Shown: positions 25,768-33,643, counted from the stretch's first letter. The stretch is 57,752 bases of DNA from Nodosilinea sp. P-1105 (GCF_012911975.1 NZ_SMDQ01000034.1:1-57752), one strand, 5' to 3'. Made by a program: numbers and translations. Notes: a model not told the origin generated them from the letters alone.

Positions 25768-25885
25768 GAGATGGGAACCCCTCACTGGCAAACTCAAAGG
25801 TAGAAAAGTCTTTCATGGGATCGCAACCCAAAAGTGTCCTCCAGGTGCGGCCCCCAGCCAAATACCAGGGGCACGTCCCTAACAA

Positions 25886-26278
25886 CTACTCTTCCGAATC
25901 TTCTTCACCTAACTTGACCAAGCGAATATGCTTATAGCCCAACTTGATCTGAAACTCATCCCCTGGCTGAAGCCCCATTTCTTCGGTATAAGCGGACCCA
26001 ATGACCATCTGACCGTTTTTATGAACCGTCACCGTATAGGATGCCTCTCGGCCTCGACCATCTTTCCCCTTCTCCGGTTCTAGCTGAATGCCCTTGGCCG
26101 ACAGCAAGGCATTATAGAATTCAGCCAGGTTCACCCGAGGCTTGCCGCCTTTACCATCTGTGTAATAGCCACATTCTTTAGCCAGCTCACGCTTGGAAAG
26201 GCTGTCGTTAGCCTTCACTACTTTCAATAGCTCTTTGCCAGTTAACGGCTCTTTAACTGCTTTAGCTTTTGTTGCCAT
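25886..26278 (-). CDS. cyAbrB-type transcription regulator
   Basis: 130 aa. Matches the cyanobacterial AbrB paralogues (cyAbrB): N-terminal PLTGKELLKVVKANDSLSKRELAKECGYYT, then GKPRVNLAEFYNALLSAKGI and a C-terminal AbrB-like strand region (YTVTVHKNGQMVIGSAYTEEMGLQPGDEF). Known members control nitrogen, carbon and hydrogenase genes and bind DNA with low specificity. Chromosomes of cyanobacteria usually carry two copies, and extra copies occur on plasmids. Monocistronic, with an AT-rich upstream region of about 240 bp. Confidence 0.9.
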   Translation of the reverse strand: MATKAKAVKEPLTGKELLKVVKANDSLSKRELAKECGYYTDGKGGKPRVNLAEFYNALLSAKGIQLEPEKGKDGRGREASYTVTVHKNGQMVIGSAYTEEMGLQPGDEFQIKLGYKHIRLVKLGEEDSEE

Positions 26279-26530
26279 TCTAATTTTTCCTGCAATAAAA
26301 CATCAGATTTTCAGGATTTCATTTTGAAATTATAGACCCAGCTAGCACCTAGAATGTTAAGCAATAAAAAGGGTTATCACCTAATGAATCAGGCAGATGA
26401 TCTATGAAAAGTGACACACAGGGGCGATCGCCATCACTCTAGCTCTAGCAGTCCACTGCACTTCCTATGAGACTCACAGCCAGCGTGGGGGATTAGCTAT
26501 ACTTTGCTCACGTAGAATATAGCTGGCTAC

Positions 26531-27148
26531 ATGGCAAATAAAGACGATTCTGGTAAACCTTGGTTGGAGAAGCTAGTTTTTCCGCTCATCCTCGGGATTG
26601 CTCTGGCGGGTACTTCTCCCTGGTGGGTTACAGCCATAGGGAATCGTTTGGCCAACAATGGCCTTTCAAATCCAGCCCCCGGCCCGACCTCTGCACCCAC
26701 TCCAGAGCCATCACCCGCTCCTGCACCAACAGCTACTCCAGAACCAGCACCCACTCCCGCAAGTCGAGAAATTAGAAAGCAAGGCTACATCTTTCGACTA
26801 CAGGACTGTGGCACTACTGGTGAAGTTGGAGCTATCGCCTGCAATTTCACAGTACAAGCTCAAGAAGGTCTCAAAGACTTACAAATTAATGCAAGTTGGG
26901 CAGGCCGAGATACACGCCTAATTGACGCTAATGGCCAGGCATATGTCGCTTCTAGGATAGAATTTGGTGGTACAGGCAGTCCTACGACAGCACGTTCAAG
27001 CCTAGTCCAAACACCAATTAGAGGAATTGCCTCTTTCAGTAATATCCCTTCAGAGATAGACTCATTCAAAATTTTTGAACTCGCTGCTTACTCGTTTGGA
27101 GACGGCAAGTTGGAAGTTGCTTTCAGTAATGTGTCATTGGCTAAGTAA
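26531..27148 (+). CDS. Membrane-anchored protein with Pro-rich linker, 205 aa
   Basis: One N-terminal membrane span (about residues 15-37: LVFPLILGIALAGTSPWWVTAIG), a proline/alanine-rich linker of about 35 residues (PAPGPTSAPTPEPSPAPAP), and a C-terminal domain of about 120 residues with beta-strand character and two cysteines (LQDCGTTGEVGAIACNF), probably extracytoplasmic and disulfide-bonded. No family recognised. It has the same architecture as the 44427-45203 protein (membrane anchor plus beta domain). Upstream TATACTTTGC... may be the promoter. Confidence 0.7.
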   Translation: MANKDDSGKPWLEKLVFPLILGIALAGTSPWWVTAIGNRLANNGLSNPAPGPTSAPTPEPSPAPAPTATPEPAPTPASREIRKQGYIFRLQDCGTTGEVGAIACNFTVQAQEGLKDLQINASWAGRDTRLIDANGQAYVASRIEFGGTGSPTTARSSLVQTPIRGIASFSNIPSEIDSFKIFELAAYSFGDGKLEVAFSNVSLAK

Positions 27149-27215
27149 TTATTGAAAATATATTAGGATGGATTTTCGCAAAAGGCGGTGTGCTGTCCAG
27201 GGGAAGTTTGCTGGG

Positions 27216-27401
27216 TGCGATAGCCAAAGGCCGGTCTTCGACCATCGCAGAGATAGAGCATGTTTGACAGCCTGCACCCTCGGCGGGGCGTGGGGGTGGG
27301 GGTCTTGTAGAGCAGGTTTGCAGAGAGTATGGGCGGCGCGAGTGCGCGGCCCGTGCTGTTCCAGCAAGGGTGTGTTCTGGGGGAGATGGAGTGCGATCGC
27401 T
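27216..27401. repeat. Palindromic element plus composite dispersed repeat, copy 3
   Basis: TGCGATAGCCAAAGGCCGG...GACCATCGCA (27216-27249), then CCCTCGGCGGGG (27278-27289), a GGGCGGCGCGAG block, and GTTCTGGGGGAGAT (27374-27387) followed by a HIP1 site. Order and spacing match the 14.8-15.0 kb copy, so palindrome and composite repeat form one unit about 180 bp long. Confidence 0.7.
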
Positions 27402-27458
27402 GATGCCTTCAAAGTGCTTTAATAAAATTCCAAATACTTTCTCCCAGGCAATTCAAAT

Positions 27459-27824
27459 ATGTGGCTGCGTTGGTTAGTTGTTATTATTTTGACGTTGGCT
27501 CTTCTTGTCCCATTTAATGTAGCGACTCAAGAGTTAAAACACCCTGGAATGCGTATCCAGAGAAGTAATCCATCACTATTTGGGTTTATTAAATTTGTAA
27601 TTCTATATACAGCGGTTCATATATGGTTTTCCAGTTTAGTGCTGCAACCTATATCGTGGATACGGCTAGTAATCATCTGGATTGTATTATTTAATGTCAT
27701 TGGATGGCTTTTTTCCGGTTTTTTGAGAACAAATTCAAGGCTCAACCCTTTAGTAGACTTGATGTCGGATTTACTAGGTATCGGAATTGGATTTTGGTTG
27801 ATAAACAGATTTCTTATCCCCTAG
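27459..27824 (+). CDS. Small integral membrane protein, possibly VanZ-like
   Basis: 121 aa with about four membrane spans (WLVVIILTLALLVPF; FIKFVILYTAVHIWFSSLVL; ISWIRLVIIWIVLFNVIGWLFSGF; LLGIGIGFWLINRFL). The segment RTNSRLNPLVDLMSDLLGIGIG resembles the R..s..D...N..G...G signature of VanZ-like proteins, but the match is weak. AT-rich relative to its surroundings. Not obviously part of an operon. Confidence 0.6.
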   Translation: MWLRWLVVIILTLALLVPFNVATQELKHPGMRIQRSNPSLFGFIKFVILYTAVHIWFSSLVLQPISWIRLVIIWIVLFNVIGWLFSGFLRTNSRLNPLVDLMSDLLGIGIGFWLINRFLIP

Positions 27825-27895
27825 AAATGACAGGCACTCATTATCCTTAATTCCTTCGACTAACGCAAAAACAGGAAGCCAAAGCCCCCCAGCAA

Positions 27896-28210
27896 CTAGC
27901 CCACCACCCGACAGCGGACCCGGCCACCCCGCTGCCCACCGACCAGCGCCACCTGGCCACCAGGAACCGTGCAGGGCACCGACACCGCAAACGCCCCTGG
28001 CCCCGAGGACACAGAGCGCACCAGCACCGAGTAACCCACCACCCGAGCCCACCGCACAGCAAAGTCAGCAGGCAACTGGTCAAACCACACCTCAGCCACG
28101 AAGCCGGTGAACGACCTGTCGGACTCCCGCCAGGAGCACTCGACCGCACCGAACTCAGCTGCCAAACCAGCCACAAACTCGTAAGAAACAGGAAGCATAG
28201 CTAAAACCAA
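27896..28210 (-). CDS. Hypothetical adenine-poor, lysine-free protein, 104 aa
   Basis: The frame could start at MVLAML or, more likely, at the second Met (MLPVSYEFV). It is open for 104 codons and has no lysine at all. It reads as an alpha/beta protein (YEFVAGLAAEFGAVECSWRESDRSF, then ADFAVRWARVVGYSVLVRS). The coding strand is strongly depleted of adenine, like the DprA-like gene at 11.6-12.2 kb, so both share an unusual origin or constraint. Real coding is likely but not certain since composition alone keeps several frames open. Confidence 0.45.
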   Translation of the reverse strand: MVLAMLPVSYEFVAGLAAEFGAVECSWRESDRSFTGFVAEVWFDQLPADFAVRWARVVGYSVLVRSVSSGPGAFAVSVPCTVPGGQVALVGGQRGGRVRCRVVG

Positions 28211-28690
28211 ACGCTACGGCTCCCTTCCACGCCACCGGCTTCCCCCCCGGAGGGCGGCCAGACTAGGCGCAAGGGCAAGGCAGGCCCAAGAAAAAAACGC
28301 GAAGCACCACTAGAACTGCCTGGAGCAGCTTGTGAAACCCTTGCGCCGGGTTCTTAAGGCGTAAAATAGAGCGCCCTGCGTTGGTCGCCCAGAGAGGATT
28401 CTGCCTATATCGAGTCAGTGATACGCCCAGGCTGAATGGAGCAGGCTGGCCAGGGCATCAAAGGTGCGATCGCAGCCCTGGAGCAGGACGGGCATAATAG
28501 CCCCAGTGGAATTTCACATCTGCCCCTGGCGATCGCTGGGGGCTTTGTTTTGCTCTGCCCTCAGTCGGAGGTAAGGGGAAGGGCAACCCGGCTAGTTGCG
28601 CGCGCAGGCAACTACTCAACCGTCATTCCGCAGGCTGATGAATAAAAACTCTTGACAATTTAATCTGAGCTGAAGTCCAGGCAGTCGACC
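28211..28690. other. Gene-free spacer with a short repeated segment
   Basis: No gene supported. About 28333-28398 (TTAAGGCGTAAAATAGA, CCCTGCG.TGGT, AGAGA..ATT) recurs in diverged form at about 30476-30543, which suggests a duplicated regulatory segment or a small RNA. HIP1 sites occur at 28467 and 28528. Confidence 0.45.
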
Positions 28691-29005
28691 TTACTCCACC
28701 GCATAGAGATGACCATCACTGCCGCCGAACTAAACCACCCCATTGGCCACCGCTGGCGAGGAATCGAACGAGTCTACGGTGCTGAACTTCCAAACGAGGC
28801 GGGTTAGCTCCTTAGGGCCGCTTCCGGGATAGACCCCTGTGCGGGCCAGGTTGCTCCGAAACATCGGCGTACTACCCTGCTCACTTCGCCACAAGCCACT
28901 AATTTGCCGCGAAATCGACGCCAAAAGATTGGGACTCCGACTATGATCTACATTTGATGAATTTGATGATTCAGTAGCTAGCGTTCCAGAATTATCAGTA
29001 TTGGA
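28691..29005 (-). pseudogene. PQQ-type beta-propeller remnant
   Basis: Continuing in frame from the stop of the 29006 lipoprotein gene, 91 codons are open (SNTDNSGTLATES...), then a propeller start is recognisable (PMFRSNLARTGVYPGSGP, LVWKFSTVDSFDSSPAVANGVV). After VV a TAG stands where a tyrosine is expected, and FGGSDGHLYAVE then ends at TAA. That is one degenerate blade of a PQQ-like repeat protein. Nonsense mutation and truncation show decay. It may be the tail of the adjacent lipoprotein gene or a separate fragment. Confidence 0.6.
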
Positions 29006-29527
29006 TTAACAAGATCTACTTAAAATTTCACTCTTATCACTATAAATTTCATAATTTTGCGTTCCCCGCTGCTTGTAAAGACTTAAGTAGCCCGTAAGAC
29101 ATACTTCTCCTGTAGTCTGCCTACCTCTCTCTTGGGCTCCAGAACCTCCTTGACCTACGCACGTCAGATCATATCTGCCGTTGTAACTTACTTGGATTAC
29201 TTCTATATCTCCAATCATTGTCTGCTCTTCCCATTCTTCGTAAGAGCTTAACTGCAAAGTGTTAGGAAGAACTTCGTAATTAGCACTAAATCCGGTGCCA
29301 TTTCCACCTATTGCCGCAACTTCAGGCAGAGCATTACATTCTTGAGTGCTATCAACATAATCTAATGAGTAGCGTGAAAGGTTATCCATAAATAGTTGTT
29401 GATGCTCGCCTGGAATTCTAGATCCAGCTGACTCACCGCAAGCTATAAGACTGATTGACAGAAAAGGTAATAATACCGAGGCGGCTATTCTATTGCAATT
29501 GATTTCAAACAGATTGGAGTTAAACAT
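29006..29527 (-). CDS. Putative lipoprotein, 173 aa
   Basis: Start set at the ATG at 29527; a start 12 codons upstream is possible. The N-terminus (IAASVLLPFLSISLIAC) ends in a lipobox-like L-I-A-C with Cys as +1, so it is probably a lipoprotein on the plasma or outer membrane. The mature part is about 145 residues with six cysteines and no recognised domain. It stops directly before a propeller remnant in the same frame, which raises the possibility that this is the surviving N-terminal portion of a longer lipoprotein. Confidence 0.65.
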   Translation of the reverse strand: MFNSNLFEINCNRIAASVLLPFLSISLIACGESAGSRIPGEHQQLFMDNLSRYSLDYVDSTQECNALPEVAAIGGNGTGFSANYEVLPNTLQLSSYEEWEEQTMIGDIEVIQVSYNGRYDLTCVGQGGSGAQERGRQTTGEVCLTGYLSLYKQRGTQNYEIYSDKSEILSRSC

Positions 29528-29563
29528 TTTAAAAATAATGACAAACACAACAAATTTTGGCAT

Positions 29564-29888
29564 CTATTATTTTATGGAAGATGGCAGTTCCTGAGTGAAT
29601 CCAGCAGGGGCAATTAGTAGCATACACAAAGATGTAAGACAAGCAGAGACAGCCATAGCCAAACGACTATCAAGTTAGCCCACTATTAGCTCTGAGCAGG
29701 CAAAAATATCTATAATTTATCAGCTCTTGATTAATATCAAAGTATGGTGATGGATTTAGATATATTCCTGATCACTAACATTCTGCTTCCACAGGTTGAC
29801 AAATGATTATCAGAATGCATAAGTTTTACGTCGTCTGAAAACCTTGAGAAATAACGATCTCAGTTGCCAGAGCCCATAGCCTAGATGA
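29564..29888. other. AT-rich intergenic spacer
   Basis: About 325 bp with no gene or strong repeat seen. Low GC compared with most of the window; it probably holds promoters for the flanking divergent genes. Confidence 0.4.
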
Positions 29889-30179
29889 TTGCAAATCGTT
29901 AAGCTGCAACTGATTGATTCCAATGATCAGAGCAACTCGACTCATGCATTAGCCAGTATCCTAAACGCAGATTTGACTCCAGTATGGCCGTTTCTCCTGC
30001 CGACAAGCCACCTATCAAAGGCTCCCCTAACTCAACTGGCCACGCTAACTCTTGATGATGGCACTGTCATTTACATAAAGGAAATCGGAGATATAGAAGA
30101 GGTTCTCGCAGGCACCTCTAGTTCCCCTGGAGAAATCACCTACACCTCCAAAGGAGCCAGCGAACAAAGTCGCGCGTAG
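29889..30179 (+). CDS. Hypothetical protein, 96 aa
   Basis: A 96-codon frame opening at TTG. It shows an ordinary amino-acid mix with several hydrophobic strands (LATLTLDDGTVIYIKEIGDIEEVL) and no cysteine. No family recognised and the start codon is weak. Located between two regions of repeats and followed by a 16-bp hairpin and a terminator. Confidence 0.4.
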   Translation: MQIVKLQLIDSNDQSNSTHALASILNADLTPVWPFLLPTSHLSKAPLTQLATLTLDDGTVIYIKEIGDIEEVLAGTSSSPGEITYTSKGASEQSRA

Positions 30180-30309
30180 TTTTCAAGCAATGCAGGGCAC
30201 CACTCGCGCCTACCCCAGCTACACCCTTAATATATTCAAGCAGATAGCTAGGGTTAACGTCGATAAGGTAACACTCAAATTTGGGGTAACTGTAGCTATT
30301 TCTAAACAG

Positions 30310-30346
30310 AACTACCCATTTGAGGATGTCCCTCAAATGGGTAGTT
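30310..30346. repeat. Perfect 16-bp inverted repeat
   Basis: AACTACCCATTTGAGG (30310-30325) and its exact complement CCTCAAATGGGTAGTT (30331-30346) around five bases. It is too perfect for chance. Nothing is coded in it; it might be a transcription terminator without a T-run, a protein-binding palindrome or a small mobile remnant. Confidence 0.8.
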
Positions 30347-30399
30347 GAACGTCGCAATCGGAATATAGCACTTCAATATTACGCTTGAATCACATTAAT

Positions 30400-30437
30400 A
30401 AACACCCCAGTTTTTGCCTTCAAGATCTGGGGTGTTT
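30400..30437 (+). terminator. Bidirectional intrinsic terminator
   Basis: AAACACCCCAG (30400-30410) and CTGGGGTGTTT (30427-30437) followed by TATATTTTC. The pattern matches that at 32795-32834. Between genes 29889-30179 (+) and 30630-31265 (-) it can end both. Confidence 0.75.
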
Positions 30438-30629
30438 TATATTTTCATCTAATCACCAGTCTTAGCGCGATTTGAAACTTCTTGTCCGGCTTGCTAAGGC
30501 ATAAAATAGAACAGCCTGCGGTGGTTAGTTTAGAGAGAATTTGGTCATTCTGCCGTTAGTGTTTAGCGATGTAGTCGCTCTCTTTCCTAGAATCTTCTAA
30601 TCCAGAATACTCACTTTCCTACAAGTTAC
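30438..30629. other. Spacer
   Basis: Contains the second copy (about 30476-30543) of the segment described at 28333. No gene seen. Confidence 0.4.
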
Positions 30630-31265
30630 TTAAGGATTAACCATAAAGTCATTGTACTCAACGTTCAATATTTCAAGATAGGGATCAGGGGTATTTTCAT
30701 GTGAGCTTCCGTACAGAGACAGGGTGCTAGAACCAAATGTCTCAAGTTCGACATCATGCAAAGCTTGGTGTTTTTGACAGTTCCAAGCCGAGGAACCCCC
30801 TAAGAAGCTGATTGCACTCATATAATCATCTGGCATGACTTCAAGCTTGCAGAACTCACTCAGAACTCCCTGCCTAAACCCATAATGATGTGCAATTTGA
30901 TTATTGCCAGGTTGTATCTCTGTAGAAGGATAGGTTACATTCGCTCTCAACGGAAGTGGTCGGTTTCCTTGGCACACTCCACCCAAATTAGGATCTAAAT
31001 CGCATTCAGCTCCGGTGCGAATAATCCACCTGGCTTGGTTGTCATCTGCCATACACACAATCGTCATCACTGCCCTAGCGTTATAGACGTTGCCCTGCTC
31101 AAACAAAAATTCATAAGTTCTTCCAGGGCAAGTATACAGATTGTTGCGGCTGATTTCCCTAACACCAGTTGAGCCTGCGGCGTTTGCAAAACCACCATGC
31201 AAAAGTACGCCGGTTGAAGCCCCAACGGCAATTAGAGCAATGTTTCTAATGCTTAATTTATTCAT
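30630..31265 (-). CDS. Secreted protein, 211 aa
   Basis: Start at the ATG at 31265 (MNKLSIRNIALIAVGASTG), 7 nt after the stop of the previous gene, which gives a clean Sec signal peptide ending GGFANAAGS (AxA). The mature 180 residues contain eight cysteines in a pattern such as LYTCPGRTYEF, TIVCMADDN, GAECDLDPNLGGVCQGN, CKLEV, WNCQKH, suggesting a disulfide-rich periplasmic or extracellular domain. Family not recognised. Probably co-transcribed with the upstream membrane gene 31273-31596. Confidence 0.65.
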   Translation of the reverse strand: MNKLSIRNIALIAVGASTGVLLHGGFANAAGSTGVREISRNNLYTCPGRTYEFLFEQGNVYNARAVMTIVCMADDNQARWIIRTGAECDLDPNLGGVCQGNRPLPLRANVTYPSTEIQPGNNQIAHHYGFRQGVLSEFCKLEVMPDDYMSAISFLGGSSAWNCQKHQALHDVELETFGSSTLSLYGSSHENTPDPYLEILNVEYNDFMVNP

Positions 31266-31272
31266 TGAACTC

Positions 31273-31596
31273 CTACGACTTCTGCTCAAGGACTTCATAC
31301 CGCTTCAATGCATCTTTTTTTAACTTGCTGGTAATCAGCCCACTTGAGCCCATCAAAGACAGTAAGTTAATGCCAAATCTGATGGTGCTAGCTTGGGTAT
31401 AACACTCTTCATCAGTACGACTGGGATTGTCGAGACAGCTAAAAACTATTGGGAAGGCAACGAAAATGCCCAAACCGATGGATATTATCGTATTCAAGGC
31501 CAAGAAGGCTAGAAATACCTTCAAGTATCCGTATAGCCCTCTCTCCGCTTTAACAATTTTCTTCTCGTGGTCGGTAACGTACTGAGTCTTCATCAT
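31273..31596 (-). CDS. Two-TM membrane protein, paralogue of 38431-38817
   Basis: 107 aa. N-terminus MMKTQYVTDHEKKIVKAERGLYGYLKVFLAFLALN, two hydrophobic spans (about 27-52 and 78-93), a cysteine-bearing loop (FSCLDNPSRTDEECY) and a conserved KKDALKRYEVLEQ tail. It is clearly homologous to the 38431-38817 protein, and the sequence upstream of the start is also similar (TTGACATCATC..A), so a segment of about 500 bp has been duplicated. Function unknown; small DUF-type cyanobacterial membrane protein. Confidence 0.65.
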   Translation of the reverse strand: MMKTQYVTDHEKKIVKAERGLYGYLKVFLAFLALNTIISIGLGIFVAFPIVFSCLDNPSRTDEECYTQASTIRFGINLLSLMGSSGLITSKLKKDALKRYEVLEQKS

Positions 31597-31777
31597 CCTT
31601 AGTTGTTGTTGACATCATCACAGGACAGTGCTGCCAGAAAATAGGCAACAAAGCCGCAGGTTAGTTTACGACTGGGCAATCACTCAACCCGGAAAACTCG
31701 CAAAGAGGTTGCCATATATGAGCCCAGAAAAATGCCTTATCGCTTGCGGCTCACTAAGTGTTCCCTTCTGTTGACAT

Positions 31778-32155
31778 CTACACCGAATCATCTCCCCAGC
31801 CACAATACCCACAGTCCCAGTGGATCTGACCTGGAGCCGCCTGTGGGATGGGCCTTTCACAGTTAGGGCACCGACCCGTAAACAGCGGGTGAACATCCAA
31901 CATTTCCAGCTGCTGCTCCAAGCTCAGCCGCTGCACCGGGTCTAAAATCAGTTCCCCACCGTAGTAGCTAGCTCCCTCCGGCTGCCATTCCTCCCCGTAC
32001 CAGGCCATAGGATCATCAGGGCTAGGGCGCGCGCTCATGGCCAGTCTGAAGTCTGAGCAACTATCCCCCTCCACCCCCATTGGGTGCGCAGTACAGACCA
32101 GGTAAGGGCTATGGGCGCAATATTCGCAGAGATCGCAGCAATCGAGCTTAGCCAT
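31778..32155 (-). CDS. Zinc-ribbon-containing hypothetical protein, 125 aa
   Basis: Cysteine-rich at both ends: MAKLDCCDLCEYCAHSPYLVC near the N-terminus and FTGRCPNCERPIPQAAPGQIHWDCGYCGW at the C-terminus, the latter a canonical zinc ribbon (CPxC...CGYC). Between them is an acidic linker. Probably metal-binding and cytoplasmic; possible role in RNA or protein binding is inference. Start overlaps the stop of the 32155-32373 gene at one base, so the two are one transcription unit. Confidence 0.65.
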   Translation of the reverse strand: MAKLDCCDLCEYCAHSPYLVCTAHPMGVEGDSCSDFRLAMSARPSPDDPMAWYGEEWQPEGASYYGGELILDPVQRLSLEQQLEMLDVHPLFTGRCPNCERPIPQAAPGQIHWDCGYCGWGDDSV

Positions 32156-32373
32156 CAGTACCCGCAGTTCTCAGCCCCAAAGGACTTGGTTATCGTACCG
32201 TCTGCATCCATGGTGACACACCAGGTTCCACCGACCCGCCAGAGCTGGTAACGGTGGAAGCCCTCGTGGATCAGGAAGGTTCCAGCCATAATCAAAACAC
32301 CACCAGCAGCGATCGCACTCAGCACCCGTAAAGGCCGAACAGTAGTAGGCGTAAGCAGTTGAGCGTCTTTCAT
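32155..32373 (-). CDS. Small single-pass membrane protein, 72 aa
   Basis: Start at the ATG at 32373 (MKDAQLLTPTTVRPL) because GAGGC stands just upstream; the frame is open 41 codons further but without a better site. One span (about 14-34: RVLSAIAAGGVLIMAGTFLIHEG) and a short C-terminal region with WCVTMDADGTITKSFGAENCGY. The two cysteines could be disulfide-linked outside the membrane. Family unknown. Confidence 0.6.
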   Translation of the reverse strand: MKDAQLLTPTTVRPLRVLSAIAAGGVLIMAGTFLIHEGFHRYQLWRVGGTWCVTMDADGTITKSFGAENCGY

Positions 32374-32843
32374 AGTGCCTCTGGAGTCTTTATCTGTAGG
32401 GTGCCCAACTCTCAAATGAGAGCAACGGTTAACCGAAAGATAAACTTTAGTATCATGCCTGGGCATATCCGGTTGAGAGGAGTAATCTAATAACAAGAGG
32501 CAAGAGAAATCTTCCTCTTTCCAAATGATTCAGTCCTCTCAAACAGGAGGTTTGTTATCTCGCAAACGTCTGAATCTATTCCACCTAACTCAACAGCACT
32601 CTACTCAGTTGTTGATATTTCCTATCCTGAAGCTTAAGAGAGTAATGTAAGTGATACCCAGAGACGCGACAACTCAAACGACGGTATTGCAACATCTCTA
32701 GACAGTATCAACTCCTTAGAGGAAGTCCCTCAGCAACAGTCTGAGTGCTACAAACGGTTAGCTTCGTTTCATTTTTCTGTTTTCGTAATATCAAAAAACA
32801 CCCTGGTCTCTGTCTTCAGAAATCAGGGTGTTTTGCATTATTT
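32374..32843. other. Gene-free spacer with terminator
   Basis: No gene of convincing length. It contains the intrinsic terminator at 32795-32834 and AT-rich stretches that may hold the promoter of the 32373 gene. Confidence 0.4.
32795..32834 (-). terminator. Intrinsic terminator
   Basis: Stem AAAACACCCTG (32795-32805) and CAGGGTGTTTT (32824-32834). On the minus strand it directly follows the coiled-coil gene 32844-33338. Confidence 0.75.
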
Positions 32844-33338
32844 TCAACTTGCTAGCCGTTGCCAGATACGAGAAACTTCGGCAAACAAGGTTTGAATATT
32901 TTCAGTAGATGTCTGTATAAAGTGCTCCATTACTTGTCGGTCGGCTCTGGCTTCCTCCAGCAAGTTGTTAAACCGTTGGTTGTTTTCCTCCCAGCGCTGA
33001 CGGTCATCTATCCGCTCTGCTCGGCGTTCGCGCACCAGGCCATCCATAACACTAGCCAGGGTACTGAGTCGCTCTGCCAGCTCCTGTCGAGTGCTGCTGG
33101 TCGCTTCCTGGGTCTCTTCTTCAATTTCAGTAAACCGATTTTCCCAGGCCGCAATAGAACGGGCGTTAGAGTCAATCTGTCGCTGAGTAGATTCAATCTG
33201 CTGCTGAGTAGATTCAATCTGCTGCTGAGTCAGAGCCTGTAGCGCCTCAGTCCGACTAAGGCGCTGATCAGCGACAGCCTGTGACTCTGCCAGGTTAGCC
33301 AGAATAGCTTCAATCCGGTCTAAGCGATCAGTCGTCAT
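32844..33338 (-). CDS. Coiled-coil protein, 164 aa
   Basis: Helical and charged for its whole length, with a short tandem 7-residue repeat (QQIESTQ, encoded by 21-bp DNA repeats at about 33180-33235). Typical coiled-coil or scaffold protein; cyanobacterial genomes have many of this type, often paired with small regulators. It starts 4 nt after the RHH gene stop, so it forms an operon with it. No enzymatic motif seen. Confidence 0.75.
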   Translation of the reverse strand: MTTDRLDRIEAILANLAESQAVADQRLSRTEALQALTQQQIESTQQQIESTQRQIDSNARSIAAWENRFTEIEEETQEATSSTRQELAERLSTLASVMDGLVRERRAERIDDRQRWEENNQRFNNLLEEARADRQVMEHFIQTSTENIQTLFAEVSRIWQRLAS

Positions 33339-33342
33339 TTCC

Positions 33343-33513
33343 CTATATCTTCCCTTCAGACTTTGCCTGAGCCACGGCTGCTTTGATCAAAATCTCAACG
33401 TAGTTGCTCAGACTACGACTTTCCAACTCTGCAAGCTTCAACAAGCTGTCTTTTAAGTCCTGGTCGATGTACGTTCCGACCTTCGCTTTGGTTGTGGGCA
33501 TTGTAGCGGTCAT
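33343..33513 (-). CDS. Ribbon-helix-helix protein, 56 aa
   Basis: A short gene below usual size limits. MTATMPTTKAKVGTYI then DQDLKDSLLKLAELESRSLSNYVEILIKAA is the Arc/CopG pattern: a beta-strand (KAKVGTYI) then two helices with an S-L-S-N turn. The start may be the second Met (33501). The coiled-coil gene begins 4 nt after its stop. RHH proteins are often antitoxins or plasmid copy-number regulators; here it is likely the regulator of the two-gene operon. Confidence 0.7.
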   Translation of the reverse strand: MTATMPTTKAKVGTYIDQDLKDSLLKLAELESRSLSNYVEILIKAAVAQAKSEGKI

Positions 33514-33643
33514 GGCAGCTTATGGATGTCTATGACTAGACCTGAACGCAGTATAGTCCAAATGTTCTATTTGGAGCAAAGGTACTCTACTTTAGAATAC
33601 TTTTGCTTTATCCGTAAGCACTCTCAGACTGAGACCTATCAGC

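Larger units (their letters stand above)
23189..25816 (-). pseudogene. Dienelactone hydrolase-family gene split by an IS66-type element
   Basis: The 3' part (23189 to about 23972) encodes most of a DLH-family alpha/beta-hydrolase: LLHELPGM (oxyanion region), IGMCLTGGFVLS (nucleophile Cys in G-x-C-x-x-G-G) and a terminal helix. The 5' part is the short frame 25768-25816 (MKDFSTFEFASEGFPS). Removing 23973-25767 and one copy of GAGATGGG joins the two in frame (…FPSRPVYTKGTGPAVVLLHEL) to give a 274-aa protein of normal family length. The downstream part could still be translated from the GTG at 23929 but would lack about 28 residues. DLHs hydrolyse cyclic ester lactones; substrate unknown. Confidence 0.85.

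Noticed and set aside
33180..33235. Short tandem 21-bp repeats possibly CRISPR-like
   Set aside because: They are in frame within a coiled-coil gene and encode QQIESTQ heptads.
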